A stretch of DNA of 64,000 nt from Enoplosus armatus (GCF_043641665.1 NC_092186.1:14688001-14752000), one strand, 5' to 3'; shown: positions 1 to 15,500, counted from the stretch's first letter. Translations and numbers: made by a program. Notes: a model not told the origin generated them from the sequence alone.

Positions 1-151
1 TGGCTATGGCTGCTGATAGCATCAATCACCAATACCTGTTTACTGTCTCCTGTTAACCGCTCTTGCCCTGACCGCCCAGACTCTCCCTTCTGCACTGATT
101 TAATTTATCCCTCATTCTACTTTTTAAAATCTTATTACAAAGACGCTCAGT

Positions 152-154
<3 letters not shown>

Positions 155-182
<28 letters not shown>
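155..182. repeat. (TC)n microsatellite
   Basis: About 14 uninterrupted TC units in the insr intron. Confidence 0.9.
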
Positions 183-186
<4 letters not shown>

Positions 187-525
187 CTCACACTCACACT
201 CGCACACACACGGTTGTTTATCCCTGCCTGTCCAATGTTCTGTGGCAGAGAAACACATCTGTTATACAGTTGTGTTGTGGTGTTGAAGCAAGTGTCATAT
301 TTAGAAGCTGACCACAGAAACTTGGGTTTGCTGCACTCTAAAAACCCATTGAGCAGTTTGTTCTGGCTTGTTGGTTATTTAGTGATTTCGGCAAGTAAAA
401 ACAACTGAAGGATCAACATGTTTCATATCTCAACTTCATCAGGTTTTCTCATTAATCTCATCACTAAGCACACGTGAGATATATAGGCTGCTCCCTACTC
501 ATCACATATGTGAATGTTTCTTTCC

Positions 526-527
<2 letters not shown>

Positions 528-587
<60 letters not shown>
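528..587. repeat. (AC)n microsatellite
   Basis: About 30 uninterrupted AC units in the insr intron. Likely polymorphic. Confidence 0.95.
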
Positions 588-589
<2 letters not shown>

Positions 590-3500
590 TCTGCATAACA
601 GCAGCATTTCTTATAATATAACAGCTTTCCAGTAGCCAGCTGAGCTACAGGCGGCATCTTCTTTTCTGAGCTGCTTTCATTATGTTTACTTTGGCAGCAT
701 CCAGAGATAAAATTCTTCCTCCTGTCTTTTATTGTTTGCTGGATGTGTGTAAATCAGCTCTGGGTGTCTTTGTGTTCACCTGCCCCTAGGTCAATAACTT
801 TAATGTGTATAATGTTACACATACATGTACCTACTGAACCAGGCAAACAGATGAAGTATTAGTTGTCATTTAAGATGTTGGCCTTACAGCACATAGCGTA
901 CTTGTAAACAGTGGTGTGTTGGTTCAGGGATCATTGGGTTTGCACTACAGTTTAATCTTACAGAACTGCCTTCTCACCCACACCCACCCTAAGATATTAC
1001 CAGAGATCTTTAAAAGGCACTTTGTCTAGTTTAATAGATAAAAAAAGGTAGCCATGTCACATATGAGTATGATTCTCCTACTAGAGTCCCAACAACCACA
1101 ACAGTAAAATTTACTCAGTGGTGTTTGTAACATGAAGGCATTAAATGGGCTTTATTTCATCCCAAACAAAGCTTTAGTAAGAGCAAAGCTAGCTTGCTGG
1201 TGACAATGTCTCTATACCGGGCATGTTAAGCTAAATCTCGTAGCAACAAAGAGGAGGATCTGCCAGTAAAGGAATATCTGAATAAAAAAGTAGCCAATAT
1301 ACACTGAAGCTGAAAGCCCACAATACCTTTGGGGCTACATAACACTGTGGTTGTGAGCGGGGTGGTGTACCTCAGTCAGATATTCTTTATCGACCCCTTC
1401 ACTCCAACAGTAAACACAGGGTTCTCCTGGGTTGTTTTGTTGATGTGATATTTAATGTAGCTTTGGTGAGCATCACAGGGTTAAACAGACTACCTCAGGG
1501 CAAGAAACAGTCAGAAAAATGAACTCTCATTCAACAGCACACTGACCAGTGTGTCTTACAGAGACAGAAAATCAAGATATTGAAATTTCAGTGGTGAATT
1601 CTAGGGAAATTAGATTTTGTTCAAGCTGTCTTTGTTATTTATTCCTGTTTTATTAGCAGCAAAAGAGGTAAAGCTTTCCGTGATGCTCAGGTAGTGTCTG
1701 TCAGTTTCTCTCTGTTTACCTCTGGATGCTGTGATTCAGTGAAAGGCTTTTCTCTTTGTGTGCCACCCACCCACTCATCCAGGCTGCCTGCCTGCTAGAG
1801 GGGCCTCACCTGCACCCCCAAAGGATTAGCAGGGCCTCTTCAGTCCCCTGACACTCTTTTCCCCTTCCTAATGTATGTGTTGTGTTCCTCATTCTTTTGT
1901 CCTATACCCTAGTGTACATGTATTATGTATGTGCATACACACACATGCACACATATGGCCACATGCTACAAACGGGTACTCCTTTGTGGTTGGCCCTTCT
2001 CCTCCAGCAGTCACCCCTCTGTGTAAATCCCTGAGCCGGGGTTTGTTTTTCAGTCAGGCCCCTTAAGGGACGCCGTGTGCCTAAGCCTGGCATGCAGCTG
2101 AGGCTGGCTGAGGACCCAGCTCCTCTCTACTTTCTGCCTCCAATGTCCACATTATGCCCAAGCTGCAGCAGTAATAGCTTGTGAATGTTGTCAGAATAAA
2201 ACGACGCCTCGTCCACTGTAGTGCCCGCTGCCAGAGACGTAATGGTTGTAAGTGGGTATCAAACATGAGCACGGTCGCAGCCGGTGGGACCTACAGCAAT
2301 ATATTTTTTCTGTTGTTTGTTTATTTGCTTTTCATGCTATTATCATATTTGAACTGTACACATCAGGATAGGTTACTGTTCAGTAAAGCAGGCAGCACCA
2401 TGTTATTATGTTCCAACAGAAGAGATTTTGTAGTTTGTATTTCTGATATATCTCAATTCTTGGAAAGAGTTTGTACACCACATGCACTGTGTCCTTGTCT
2501 TGTTATCCTTTTTAGGAATTAGAATCAGCAGAGACCTCCTGATACTCTATCAGTTCTTAAGGTGCTAATTCAGTATTGATGGAGATTATTTAAATATTTT
2601 GATTCTGTAATATTGTCATGTAGTCTTTCACTTAGCCTCTATATCATAAGTAAGGTATCTAGTTAGAGAGGCACTGTGTCTTCAAGATATTATTGCTTAC
2701 ATGTTTCTTTATGATCAGAAGAGTCTTTTTCCACCACTTTTACCTCTGGATGGTGTTGAGCCAGATGCACCTGCATGTAGGTTCCATCACTGCAGTACTT
2801 AACTTTGCCAGTTTGTAAACAGCTTTTGCTTCTTATGTGAAATCCAAGCTTAAATATAATAACAGGCTATGCATGTGCAGAGTTCTGCTGTCCTCTGGGC
2901 CTTGCAGTGAAAAAGCAGCTCCTCTTTCTTACTCACAGTCTCACACTTGCAGTGAAAGACAGAGAAGTGAGAGACTGAGGTTGGCACTAATGCCGAGTTA
3001 AACTTACTAAATTGTTGTGATATTCTTTTTAAGTGCTAATAGTCATTATTTTCAGTTCATGCAGTACGAATTAGTGTTGGGTATCAAAATGCTGATATAC
3101 AACGGTTTCAACATAAAAGAACCAATGAAGGCGTTTTCTCATGTGGTCATTCACGTGCTGAAAAACCTGGAAAACAAACATGGATGTCATGAGAAGAAGT
3201 GTTTCACTGTTTTTCAGTTGTACATCCTTGTGAAAATACAAGTAAAGACGATTATTAATATAATCATACTTTGTATTTACAAGTAGCTGTTAAAATGGAT
3301 ACTTTTAATATACCGTTAAGGAATATTATTTCTGTTGTGATAGATTTAAAAAAATGTAAATTGTAACTGTATCGTAACTCCTATCAGTAGGTAACTGATG
3401 TGTCCACTGTTTAATCTTGTTTTTGAGGAGACGTCCTGCGAATTCCTGCACCAGGAGAGAAAAACAAGCCTGGGGGGAGGGGTGTTTGTCAAATCGAACT

Positions 3501-6500
3501 GATCAGACTGAGGGATAGGAGGACAGAAATGGAAAGCTGGACTGTTGAATCCATAATGTTATTTGGATACTGGTTGTGTTATTTTGCTAATTGTTGCCCT
3601 TGTGGTGGCCACCCTCTGCTGTTTCTCTCTCCCTTATGTATCATCCCTCGCATCAGGGCTTTTCTCTGGCTCTCCCTTTCAGCTCCTTCCCTCCCCTGAA
3701 GCTTCACCCTTCTGCCTGGCCCCTTCCTCCATCCATTGCATTCGGTTGCATATCATGCTCTATTTTCATATGCTGCATCGGTCCTAGCCTCCATTCCTCC
3801 CTCCCATCTTCACTGTTGGCATGCCGGGACACAGTATGTGACCAGGGTGGTGGAAGCATCTGTTTATGGCCAGTCCAGTTCACTGTAGATGCTGCTACAT
3901 GGAGGTGTAAAATTTGTGTCTGCTTGCATGCTAGATTGCTGTTGTTTGTTCTGACTTGTCTACATCCAAGCATCCCATATATACTGCTTGTCATTGGCAT
4001 GTGAATGCACACACAGGGACACACGCACATAATCTCTCTTCATTCTCAGCTCGACAGTTAATAGTGTGCGCTTATGGCAAATCTCTTTAGTCTGGCAGTT
4101 ATTGGAACTAAGATTTTAATTAGGGGAGGTTTTAGAGCGGCGCACGCTGCATTAGCATTACAACAGGGGCATGTTTGAGGGGTGGGCTGGCAGGCAGACA
4201 GTGAGTCATCATCCTAACTACCAGACGCATCAATCCTGTCAAATAAGGAGCGGAGACGGCAATGCAAACTGTATGGTATGCATACTATTTCTGCATAATC
4301 CTGACAGGGGATGTTTTCGTTTGGGGAGTCTCACTCCCCTTTCCATTTTAATAACATTATAGTAGCCAATCTTTTTGAGTACCTGATCACACACACTTTG
4401 TTGCCAGAATGTTTCTCCTGTTGTTGTTGAGAGGTGTTGGGATGATTGATTGAATCATGTCAGCACCTGTCAAATGGGCTTTTTTGGGACATCTTACATG
4501 TTTTTTTGAGCCATAGAGTTGTAGACCTGTTCTCCTTAAAACCAGCAGAACCCTGTGTTGGTTCCAGCCCTCAGTTTTCCCACCAACTTCACACAACATT
4601 ACCTGTCCAGGACGAAAGGAACGGAGGATGTGATCAGATAGATGGATGACCAAAAAGTAGAGCAAACAGAAGCAAGAGATCTCCCAATTTTCCCCAAATT
4701 CCTCTGACCTGAATCTGAGTTTACACTGTTTTGCTTATGACTAACACTCTCCATAATCAGTCCCCGCACGCCGGCCCAGGAGACCCCTGGCCAGTCTTCC
4801 TGGCTGTTTTCCTTGGCCGCTCGCTCTGCTGATGGAAAGATTGCTCTCAGTGAGGTCAAACTGAGGCTTCAACAACTTGAAGTGAGGTTGTGAGGGATTA
4901 CTGTGAATTGATAACCACAGTTCCATAACTCTATTTTTGTGGGCTAAGACATTATGACCACCATGTTTTACATTTTATAACCCAAGTACATTTCAGGACC
5001 GCTGGCCCTTGAAAACTATGCAAGGACACTGTGTACCTGACATTTACCCTTGTAACATGCAAATAGTTTCTATCAGATTTGTGTTAGGGTTAGTTAGTTT
5101 TGCAAATACTTACCAGTGTCACTTTATCACTGGCACCAATTAAAATGTCCAGAGCTTAAAATGTCCATATATGTGATTAATTAAAGCAGGTAATAATAAT
5201 TTGTGAAAACAGTTTGCTTCAGGGCTGGCAACTGTAATTCCAGTCTTGGGGTCAGGGGTCAAAGGGGCAGGAAGGGAGGGTCGCTCCTCTTAGAGCAAAA
5301 GAAAGATACTGGAACTTCACGTGTCTGCAACATGTGACCTGTGTACTGTATTTTTGGTGTGTTTTACACATAAGATGAAGGAATGTGTGTATGTGGCCCC
5401 TTGTGACAAGCCTGTTTCTCCTAGTAATGATGGAGAGTTTCCCCCCTTCCTCCCAGAATGAATAGCCTTCCTGAGGCCTTGTGGGATGTGAGTGTTTTGT
5501 GTGATAGAAACATCAGTGAGGGCACTTAAAATTACATCTTGCCACATTTGGAAAAAGCCTTGTGTTCATAACTCGGTGAACAAAAGTAAGGTGGAGGCTT
5601 CAAATTAGATATCTCTGTTACTTCATTTGAATTCATTAGATTTTTGGCACCTGTTTTTTTTAATCTGTAGAAAACTAGTTTCTCCTCAAAATAATCCAAC
5701 ATCTGGAAGATTTATCGTTTGTTCTGAAACTTTAAAACTGATATCTGTAGGAATGCTGTATTGTTAGGTGTTGTTTTTTCCCTCTCTTACCATCAGTTGC
5801 TCTGCTCTGTGTGCCCGAGTGCATGCGTGTGCGTATGTGTGTGTTTGTGTGTGCCTGCCTGTGTACTGTAGCTCTGCTTAGTGCTATGCTGTGAAATATG
5901 AAATAGGGCCGCTAGCATCTGCAGCTAGCATCTGCACTGCAGCCATCCCTCCCTGGCCCCCCACACTGTGCCTACTGCTCAGTGCAGCTGGCCAGCCTGC
6001 AGAAACACAGGGCCCTGTAGCTTGTGTTTGTGTGTTTTGTATGAGTGTGTGTTGGAGAGGGATAAGTTTACTTTGCGTCTGTGCCATTGTTTGTGTGAGT
6101 TCATCTTCTTGTTTCTCCTGCTTTTGGTTTCAGAGAGACTGTTTGTGTTTACCAGTACAAGATTGATTTCTTCTATCCGTGCATGCATGTTTGTCTTCAC
6201 ATTTGCCCGTATGCTTGTTGCTACATCTTTATCTGTTCCTGTGCATCTTTTATTGTCAGCATCTCTTTTATCTATATGACAGTTTTGTATATACACAAGT
6301 GTAACCCAGTAAAAATTCCAAAAAACATGTTACCTTTTGTTTTTCTCTGAGAAAAAATTATGTGTCAAAATATATCAAGATTGTTATCAGTTTGTTTTCT
6401 CTTAGTGGATTAATCAATTAATTGGCTAATCATTAAAGTTCTAATTCAAGGAAGCCTGGTCCTAGTCTTTTCAAGGGATAATCTAAAGATTTAGCACCAC

Positions 6501-7525
6501 TCTGGCGTTAAAAATGCGGCAAGTCAAGTCCTCGTCCCGGTCGTAGGGGCTAGCTGAACTCAAAGCCCCTGAAACACAAGAAAGCCAGGAGAGAGGGAGA
6601 GAACCAGAGGTAGAGGTAGGAGGAGAGGAAAGTGAGAAAGATGGAGTAAGGAAAGAGGAGAGGAGAAAGAGAATGAATCTTTTACAATCAGCCCTTTGAT
6701 GAACATTTTCTCCATGCCAACTGAGGACACAGAGAGAGAGAGAGAGCGCCTTTCTCTCCCTCTCTCTTTCTGTGGCTAATATGAGGAGATAATGGGCCAT
6801 TGAGGCAGAAAGGGAAGGCTTAAAAACACCTTAGTCATGACTGGACCGCCACTCAGCGCCACTGATTAAATTACCCAGATGAAGGGGTATTTATCTAAGC
6901 ACAACTACAATCCATAAAACTGCACTTAGGAGTGCCCAGTTAAAGATGTCAAATCACTGTCTGCAGCTCTTTGTGGCTGCGTGTGTGTTTTTTGTGTGTG
7001 TATAGAGCTATAATGCTGCAGACATAGAAAATAGTGTTTAGTGTTATTTAATTTATTCAGGCTTTTAATTTCCTCTGTGACATGGTAGAAGTTGGAACTG
7101 CAGGATAGTTTTGAGTAGCCAGACCTTTTCGCTTCAATTATTTTCACTTTGGCCAACTGCTGTGGCCTGCCAGTGCAGGAGAGACGTCTGGATGAATGCA
7201 TGGTTGAGTAAGTAAAATGTATTCAGAGATGATTCTCTTGGACCAGTCTTAGTATAAGGTTGTCTCCCAATGTTGTCCACATTGTTACTTGACTGGCTAA
7301 AGGGTGTTTTGTTGTGAAGAGACTCCTGCCCTCTCTGGTGTGTGTGTGTTTGTTTGTTTGTGTGTTTGTGTGAGTGAGTGATTCTCGCTGGTGGTGATGT
7401 GAAGGAAAATCATGAGGCCGGTGATGCAGGTGTCTTGCTCTCTAGATGGATGTTCACCCGCTGCCTCTCTCCATCACCTTCTCACTGTCACCAAACTGTC
7501 CAGTCAGCAAAACCTGCTGCTGGAC

Positions 7526-7527
<2 letters not shown>

Positions 7528-7565
<38 letters not shown>
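7528..7565. repeat. (TG)n microsatellite
   Basis: About 19 TG units. Shorter imperfect TG runs continue to about 7760, together with GA runs. Confidence 0.9.
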
Positions 7566-7566
<1 letters not shown>

Positions 7567-8619
7567 TGTGTGATTGTATTTGTGTAAGAGAGAGAGAGAA
7601 AGACTGTATGTTGATCTCAGTTATGTCTATGAGTGTTATTGTTAAGTGTCTACTTTTTGCTTTCTGTGTGTGTGAGAGAGAGAATTTGTGTTAACTGCAG
7701 AAGTGTATGTATAAATGTGTGTGTGGTCCCAGCCTGTCTTTGTTTGTGTGTGTGTATTTCATGTCTGCGTTTAGATGTCAGAAAAAGTGCAGCCAGCAGC
7801 AAATGCTGCGGCTGGTGGCAGTATGACAAGATTAAAGATGTGGCACAGCGGAGGGAAGAGAAGAAGGACGGGGGTAACTGAGGAATGAGTATGGCAGTGA
7901 ACAGAAGAAGGGATAGGAAGGAGGGAGGGATGAGGATGGGTGAGTGGAGAGGGTAGTAACGACGGATCTGTTGGAGGAGAGAAGAATAAGGGAGTGGCGA
8001 GGAGGACCATCAGTGGGACGTATTGATTGTAGCTCCATCCTCAGCGTCTGTAATGAGATCTAGTGGCTGTGGCTTTCTGGAGGAGCAGATTTGTCACCTG
8101 GGGTTAGACTACTGCTGGGTGGGACAGGGGGAGAGGGGAAACGGGCAGATGATGGTCAGGAAGAGAAGAGGAGGAGACAACAGAGGGAGAGAGGAGTGCA
8201 AAGCTTAAAGCGACAGAGAGATGGAGACAGTGTGGTTTTACAATGAAAAGACAAGATACAAATGATGACTAGAGGGGAATCTAAGAAAATGCCTGTTGGG
8301 AGCATGCGGCTAATTACTGCAGACAGTCTATGTCTGGACTCATCTCCATGGTAACAAGATGGGCCAGCACGGCTGGCCAGCACACAGGAAGACACAGACA
8401 AGGAAATCAATGAACAGACAGACAAAGGAGGGAGCAAACCCATGCTCATTAAGCCAGATGCACCCTTTCATTTTGTTTGTCTACATGTCTGTGTGTGTAT
8501 CAGTTCATGCTTGCCTCTTGACCCTACATTGAGACTTGGTATTTATTTCTAGAGCAGCTGTCGACAAAGAGCTAACCTTGCATATTAAAAAAGTTTGCTC
8601 TTGTATGGACTGATTTGAC

Positions 8620-8840
8620 TGAACAGGGCAGCAGAAGGCTAGAGATCAGAGATTGTTGCTTGTGATCCCAATGTTTCTGGCTTGGATCAACAGTGAAGAC
8701 ATTAAGTTTGGCTTCCCTAAGTGGAAAAAAAAGGTTGCTGCTCCCTCAGCAACTACTGTTGAATTATCCTTGAGCAAAGCAAGAAACCCCTAATTGATCT
8801 GATCAAGCTTTTTAATGTACGGTAGCAGCAGCGGTTGTAG
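8620..8840. mobile_element. Possible decayed tRNA-type SINE
   Basis: The segment includes 'ccttgagcaaagcaag', which resembles the conserved 'cccttgagcaaggcac' body of teleost tRNA-derived SINEs. Further upstream is a weak 'cttgtgatccc' B-box-like piece. The rest is too diverged to assign, so this is tentative. Confidence 0.3.
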
Positions 8841-11800
8841 AAAGTGATTTTATAGTTGGAAGCTGCAAGATGAGAATGTGCGTGACTGTATTATGGTGAT
8901 AAAGCGCGTGTGCTTATTCAACCATGGACAGATGTAGTAACAGGTTTTGCTCATAACAACCATCCAGGTACTCATGTAGTACTGTTGGCTTGTTATGTGT
9001 CTATTTTTAAATGTAGTACGACAAAGTCACATCTTGTCATTTTAATGGCTGTTGGCAGCAATGAGGAAGATGATTTCATTTTAGATTGTGTACATTTTAG
9101 AGCCTTGTTACAAACATAAACAGGTCTTTGATATGGGGAGATTGACAGAATTGCTACTGTTTATGTAAGTGAACAAGTGGACATGTTGAGGCAGGTGAGA
9201 TCTGTGGAAGGGGTGTGATTGTGTGCATATATGTGACACACAGAAAAAAATATACCGTATGATATGTTGATTAATTATAATGTAATTGGTTACACATAAA
9301 ATCTCCAAACAAAACAGAAATCAGCGAAATAAGTTGGTGATTTCAAACAATCAAATTGAATCAAAACCTTGCTGCGTCTACCTTCAATTTTTTTTTTTTG
9401 TTCTAATCACAAACATGACATTTTCAGCTTACAAAGAGCAGGTCATTGAGTTTGTGGGTGAGGGAGGTTTGCTAGCTTGTTGTAAAAAGGAGCAACACTA
9501 AATAGAGACCGCTGCATGAACTGTGTGTGTTGTTTGTGTGGGAGAGAGACGAGCCCTGTTCTCTTTCAGCCAATTCCAACCATCAGTAATTCAATTTAGT
9601 CTGGGTCATTTAGCCAATAGGACACACACATACAGATACTTTGAAACAACGGAAAATCTGCTGTCAGGGTGCTCTGCCTTTTCCCTCCCTGGATGTCACT
9701 TTCTTTTATATAAGAATTTATACTTAATACTTGATGTTCATATGAAATTGAAGCTTTAGTTACATCCATCACATCCAACCCGCAATATACAGTGTGGTCG
9801 ATAAAGCCATCGTGACCCAGTGACGTGAAACAGAGCAGTAAACATCTTGGCATGGTAAACCACCCAATCTCATTACTGAGTGATGAGTGTGTTGAGATGA
9901 GTCCCTGCACAAACCTGGTCTGCATAAGACCTTGTGGACATGCATAAATGTCTTGTCCAAACATTTACCGTTTTGGATTCAGGCTTCAGTGTGTGAGTCA
10001 CACACACTCTGTAAAGAGACACCACAGAGTGCCACGGTCATCATTGTCTTGGTGGCAGCTCCACAGGATTATATAAATAGAGCTGATAGAATGGGAGGAG
10101 ATGTGGTGATATTCCACTTTCAGTTTGTTATTTCTGACTGTTATCTCTGTATTTACTTACTTTATTAGTAGTGATACACAGAGCCACTTCTGAGGAAACA
10201 CTGATAGGCAGCAATTCCCAGGAACTTATTTCAATGGTGCTGCTTTTATCACATGGCACAATCTTGTTCCTAGGAAACCTTTTATAGATTCACAGGCCTA
10301 ACTGTTGCATTTACGATGATGATATCAATGGAAGACATTTGATAACCATCTAATAGCTGATGCCTGGTTTGACATATACATACAGATACACATTCATACA
10401 CATAACATACACAAGAATGACTCAAATGTGGTCCTTTTTAGCCCACTGCACACACCTGCAGTGCTGACGTGTCTGCTCTGTTTGCACTAATGATGACGTC
10501 TAGAATCTTTAGGATGTTTGCCTGTCGGCTTCCCTTTCTCATCAGATCAACTGCCTCACACAGCTTCCTAACCGCAGTGAAATATCTTGATATTTGCAAG
10601 TACGCATGAGTAAACTCATAGACACCTCTCAAGGTCCTGTGTTTGGAAAGTTGCTTTCATGACGGCAGCTTTTTATCTGTGTGTCAATAACCCTGAGAGG
10701 GAGTGGCTGAAGGAAAGGAAGCGTATGACTGTTTACTTCTCCTTTCATCCTTTAATACAGGTTGGAAAAAGTTTGCATATATTCAGAAGTGCATATAAAA
10801 TCTCTAACAAATTACCATCACTTGCACTGCAGTAAAAGTGTAGTGTGATAAATCATTGTCATACTCTCCATCTGCTGCCAGCGTGCATCGTATTATACTG
10901 ACAAAAATGTGCACATCCATTTAAAAAAGTAAAAGGTATGATATCAAATATTTTTTTATATAGCAGGAAAAGCAATGATAAAACTATAGAGGACTGTGAA
11001 CTTAACAGTCTTCTATACCACTGAGGCTAATAGTCTTTTACCATGGCACAATAAAAAGGGCTCATCTCACTACTTACTGTTAATTGTACTTTATTAATAC
11101 ACCAAATTGCACTATATTTTGCCCCCTTTATCCCTTTCCTATTATTCCAACTTCTCCTTCAGCTGCTCCTTTGTACAAAGTTAAGCCAGCAATGCAGTTT
11201 AGGTCCCAGCTATACATGAAGCAATACCGTCCAGCTTCCAGCTTTTCAAGCAATGTAGTTTTTAACTCCTGGCTGTCCGTCCAGCAGTGCAGCTCAGCGT
11301 CAGCTTTTTCATCAGACGGCAATCCCACAGCAATTTCTTCAGATATTGCATTCTCTAGTTTTATTTAGCTCTTGGTGGATTTGAAATACCTACATATGGC
11401 TAATGGTCTTTTGGAGTGTGATGAGGACATCACTGATAGCCTGCAGTTCTGACTTTGGCCACTAAACAGGTTATGGAATGGGTGGGGCTTATAATAATGG
11501 GACGGGGGCTATTTTGATAAATACATAAATTAAATACAAATGCATTAAATACAGATAGATAATGATGGAATTAAAAGTTCCACTAACATATCTTTTAACC
11601 TGTGAGGACTATTCATTCGATTAAAGTAAAACTTTTACACATGTGTAGAAAATTGTGTACTTTTGAATTGGAAAATACATCAGAGCCCTATCATATTACT
11701 TATTTCCTCCTCTCCTCCTCATCACCTCCTACCTCACTCTGTTTCGCTCCTCTGTTCTCCCGCCATCTTTTTCCCTCTCTGTCTCTTAATTTTACCGTAT

Positions 11801-12481
11801 TCCCCCTCTGTTACTCTCCTTTTGGCCATCACAGTGAACACAAACAGACCTTTGCCTTAGCGTGTGTATTTGTATTTGTGTATGTGTGTGCTTACTTGCA
11901 TGTATATTGACGCTTCTGATGACAGTATCACTTGTTCCCTCCCAGCAATCAGTGTGTTTTTGTTTACACCCCCCGTCTCTCTCCTCTACTCTCTCAGGGC
12001 GAATGTCTTACATCAGATCACTCGAAGCATTTATAGCAAAGCTTTTGAAGCTTAGGACTCCCACCGTGGCCAAATATAGTAAACGTGAATCCAGCAGCTG
12101 TGTGTGTATGTGTGTGTTTGTGTGTAAGAGGGTGGATGAGTGTGCATGCATGTGTTCTCCTGAGTAAATGGCTCTGGGGTAAAAACGTGTTTGTTATTGT
12201 TCCCAGCACTTCGCCTGTAGACAACACTGCCAATTAAAGGGGAGGTTTTATGTGTTAAGAGCAGGAAGTGTTGCCGTGTGTGGCTGCACGCTATTGGCTG
12301 CCCAGCTTATCCCATGTTCCTTCCCTGGGGACTGAGCAGCCAGGGCTCTTTACTGCCATGGCCAAATGAAAGGTAAACACAACACACCTTTGATCAGGCT
12401 TTGCATTTAAAAACCCTTACTGGAACTGTGTGTGTGTGTGGGGAAGCAGCAAGCAAATTACTGAATGACACAGTGAGGTTT

Positions 12482-12484
<3 letters not shown>

Positions 12485-12516
<32 letters not shown>
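12485..12516. repeat. (TG)n microsatellite
   Basis: About 16 TG units in the insr intron. Confidence 0.9.
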
Positions 12517-12517
<1 letters not shown>

Positions 12518-15500
12518 AGCTTAATGAGAGATAAGCTCTACAGGATGCTACTGCCTGCTCCTCCTCCTCCTCTTGTTGTTGAAGCATGAGTGAAATCATC
12601 CCTCCATCCATGCCTCCTTCCCTCCATCCCCCCATACAGCCAGCATGAAAACAAAACAAGGCGTTGTATGAATGAAAGTGGGAGGGGCTGAGTGGCCTAG
12701 AAAGGCAGGCAGATAGAGAGATAGATAGTGGTGCAGGGCAGGGTGAGGCTGTGGCGGATAGGAGGGATAGAGAAGAGGACAGTGGAGTAGGAGGAGGAGG
12801 GGATGAATGAATGAGTGAGCTGACTGGAGCATGTTTGGCATAGCTGCTAGCTTGTGTAGCTCAGCGCTAGCGTGAGCAGAATGAGGAATAATGCTGCTGC
12901 AGAGGTGGTGTTATGCTACTGTAGTACTCCCTGCGGAGACCGCTGTGCTGGGATCAGATAGGAACAGGAGTGGAAAAGGGTAAATATCTCTGATCAATAA
13001 AGAAAATAAGTGAAAGATGAAAGAAAATGGGTAGTGCATTGATTTATTGCACGTTTTCAAAAGCTGATTTAATAGCTCCACCTATCTCTGTTCTGGCCCA
13101 GCTCCAGTCTCAAGCTTGTTCTAATTCACCCAAAGCAGCAGCGGCAGTAGATTTGTCTTCCCTGGCATGCTGGCTTCTTGGCTGCGTCTGCCCCCTGTCT
13201 GCCCCAGCAAGGCCAGGGTTAACCCTGGGCGTCTCTCCTCCCCAACATGGAAGAGGCCATTGAATGGCTGCCTCCCCCAGTCAGCAAACACATTGGCTGA
13301 AGCTGAGGGTGGATCTGGGGCTGGAGCGACACTCTGGCATGGATCCTCGGCTGGATCTGGATCTGCGAGCTGTCTCAGCCCTCCCTGCTCTGTTATGTGA
13401 TGCCGTGGTCACAGCATGTACACACACAGCAGACAGACGAGAGGGGGAGGGCTGGAGAAGAGCTATGCATTTTTCTCTCTGGTTCAGAAAGATGACTGTG
13501 TGCAGTGGTGGGTTTACTAGCTCAAGTAACTAGTAAGGAAAATGTAGTGGAGCGACCCCTGCATGAACTACCGCAGAAGGTCGGAGATTATGTTTTTTCT
13601 ACATTAGTCATTCTTCCTCTTCGCGTTTTGACCCCCTGTCCCTTTCGTCGTTGTTCTTTTCTTTAACCTCATTATCCCACTCCTCCTCTCCCCCTGCCAC
13701 AACCCCGTCTGTCCTCGCTGCTTTTACTCAGGCAGCACAATGGGCAGCCCTCCTGTGCAGGGTGGGTCCTAGCTGTATCCTTGGCAGTGAGAGCTCATGT
13801 GATGTCCTCACAGAGGTGGCATCCCAAGAAGGCTGGCATACAGTGCCCCCATTGCACTTTTAAGATAACAGTGTGATGCACTGCTCTAAACATTCTTTCC
13901 TTCAATTTTGTAGCTGCTAGGGAACCATGTCGGTGATCCATATTTCTGATTTTAGCTTTGTTTATAGTGAGGATAACTCATATATCACTGGAGTTTATCA
14001 AAGTACTCTCTAAAGCAGAATCTTCCTTTCCTGATGCCGTAAATTTTCACCTATAAGGGACCCAAAGCAGGGTCAAATAACTTTATAAAACGTTTGTGGC
14101 TTATTTGACCTAGATCTGCTTCTTGCCTTGACACTCTTTGGTTCAGTTAGCACATGATATCAAAGCTGACAGTATAGTGAGAAACATGGTGAGAGACGGT
14201 GATTAACACACAGACAGGAAACCCAGTCGGAGGTCAGATATGGCCTAGATATTTTGCTGTTTTCTCTCGTGGATTCCAAAGCAAATGGAAGGATTAGATG
14301 TTTGAAAAACAGATTTTTCTGGTGTTTTTAGCATGTTCACTGATGGCTGCTGCACTTTTCACTTAATTGAAAATCAAGTATCTAGCCAGCACAAGAAACT
14401 TATGTTGTTGTCTAAAGGTGTGAGTGGCTGATAAGAAGGTTTGATTATTTTACCTGCACATATTTCACTTTGGACGTCTGGCTGATGTTCTTTACCTGCC
14501 AAAATGGATGCGAGACTAAAATTTACTTGCAGCCTCAGTGAACTCTCACCACCCCATGGCTTATGGTGATTTCCAATCCTGTTTGCATCCAGTCAGTATG
14601 TGTAGTTGGTAAAAAGGTCAGTGCCTGGTTTAAGATGAGATCTAATGAGTCTCAGACAAGCCAATAACAGTTAGTTTATTAGATCATTACAAGGCACAGG
14701 TCAAACCTGACCGCTAATCCAATCACAAGTGACACTCAGGCTTGTTCCCCAAATGCTATTTCCCAATAGGTCAAAGGAAACCTGGCATGAGCCAAATACA
14801 TATAATGTTTGGCCTATTAGCAATTAAGGTTGTTTCCATGGAGCTGGAAAATTGTGGGCACTCGCTCCCTTGTGGACGCTAGGTGGGCAATCAGTGGTTG
14901 TCCAATTGCATGTTTGCATGCAAATTACAGCTGGAGCCTTTCTGATTGTGTTCTTGAATGTTAATTAGTGCTTTTGTGCAAATTAAGATGAAATGTTCAG
15001 CCAACCTCTTGGGTCAGCAGGGATCTTTACTATAACAGAACCACAGGATACAGTGGGGAGGTCATGCAATTATATTCAACTTGTTGACACAACATTGCTT
15101 ACCAATACAGTACCTTTGGCTAGATAGATTTATGCTTTGTTGACCTACAGGGGCTCGGACAAGTGTGAATACCTTCAATGTGGGGGGTAATTTGGGATCT
15201 TTGGTAGTTGGTAATGTAAATATCAGAGTCAACAATACATCACCCAGCAAGGAAATCACCGATGTTTCTGTGTTTTGTTCCTTGTTTGATCTGTTTGCGA
15301 AGGTCAAAAGTTTTTCAGTTTTCAGCAGGTTTGTATTCCTTCTGATGGCAGTGCATCGTTTCCATTTTCTCTTTGAGCAACCACAGCAACCACACATTAA
15401 AAAGGCAACAAGGAACCACAAGGCCCAGCTGAGAACACCTGTTTATAGTTCATGCAGCCATGTTCATGTGTGTGTACTTACACACCAAACATGCATGTGG

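Noticed and set aside
528..587. Regular repeats as a CRISPR array or tandem gene feature
   Set aside because: This and similar tracts are plain dinucleotide microsatellites in a vertebrate genome; there are no spacers.
2181..2522. 113-codon open frame in the first intron
   Set aside because: Unremarkable intronic sequence with no codon bias or known motif; a chance frame.
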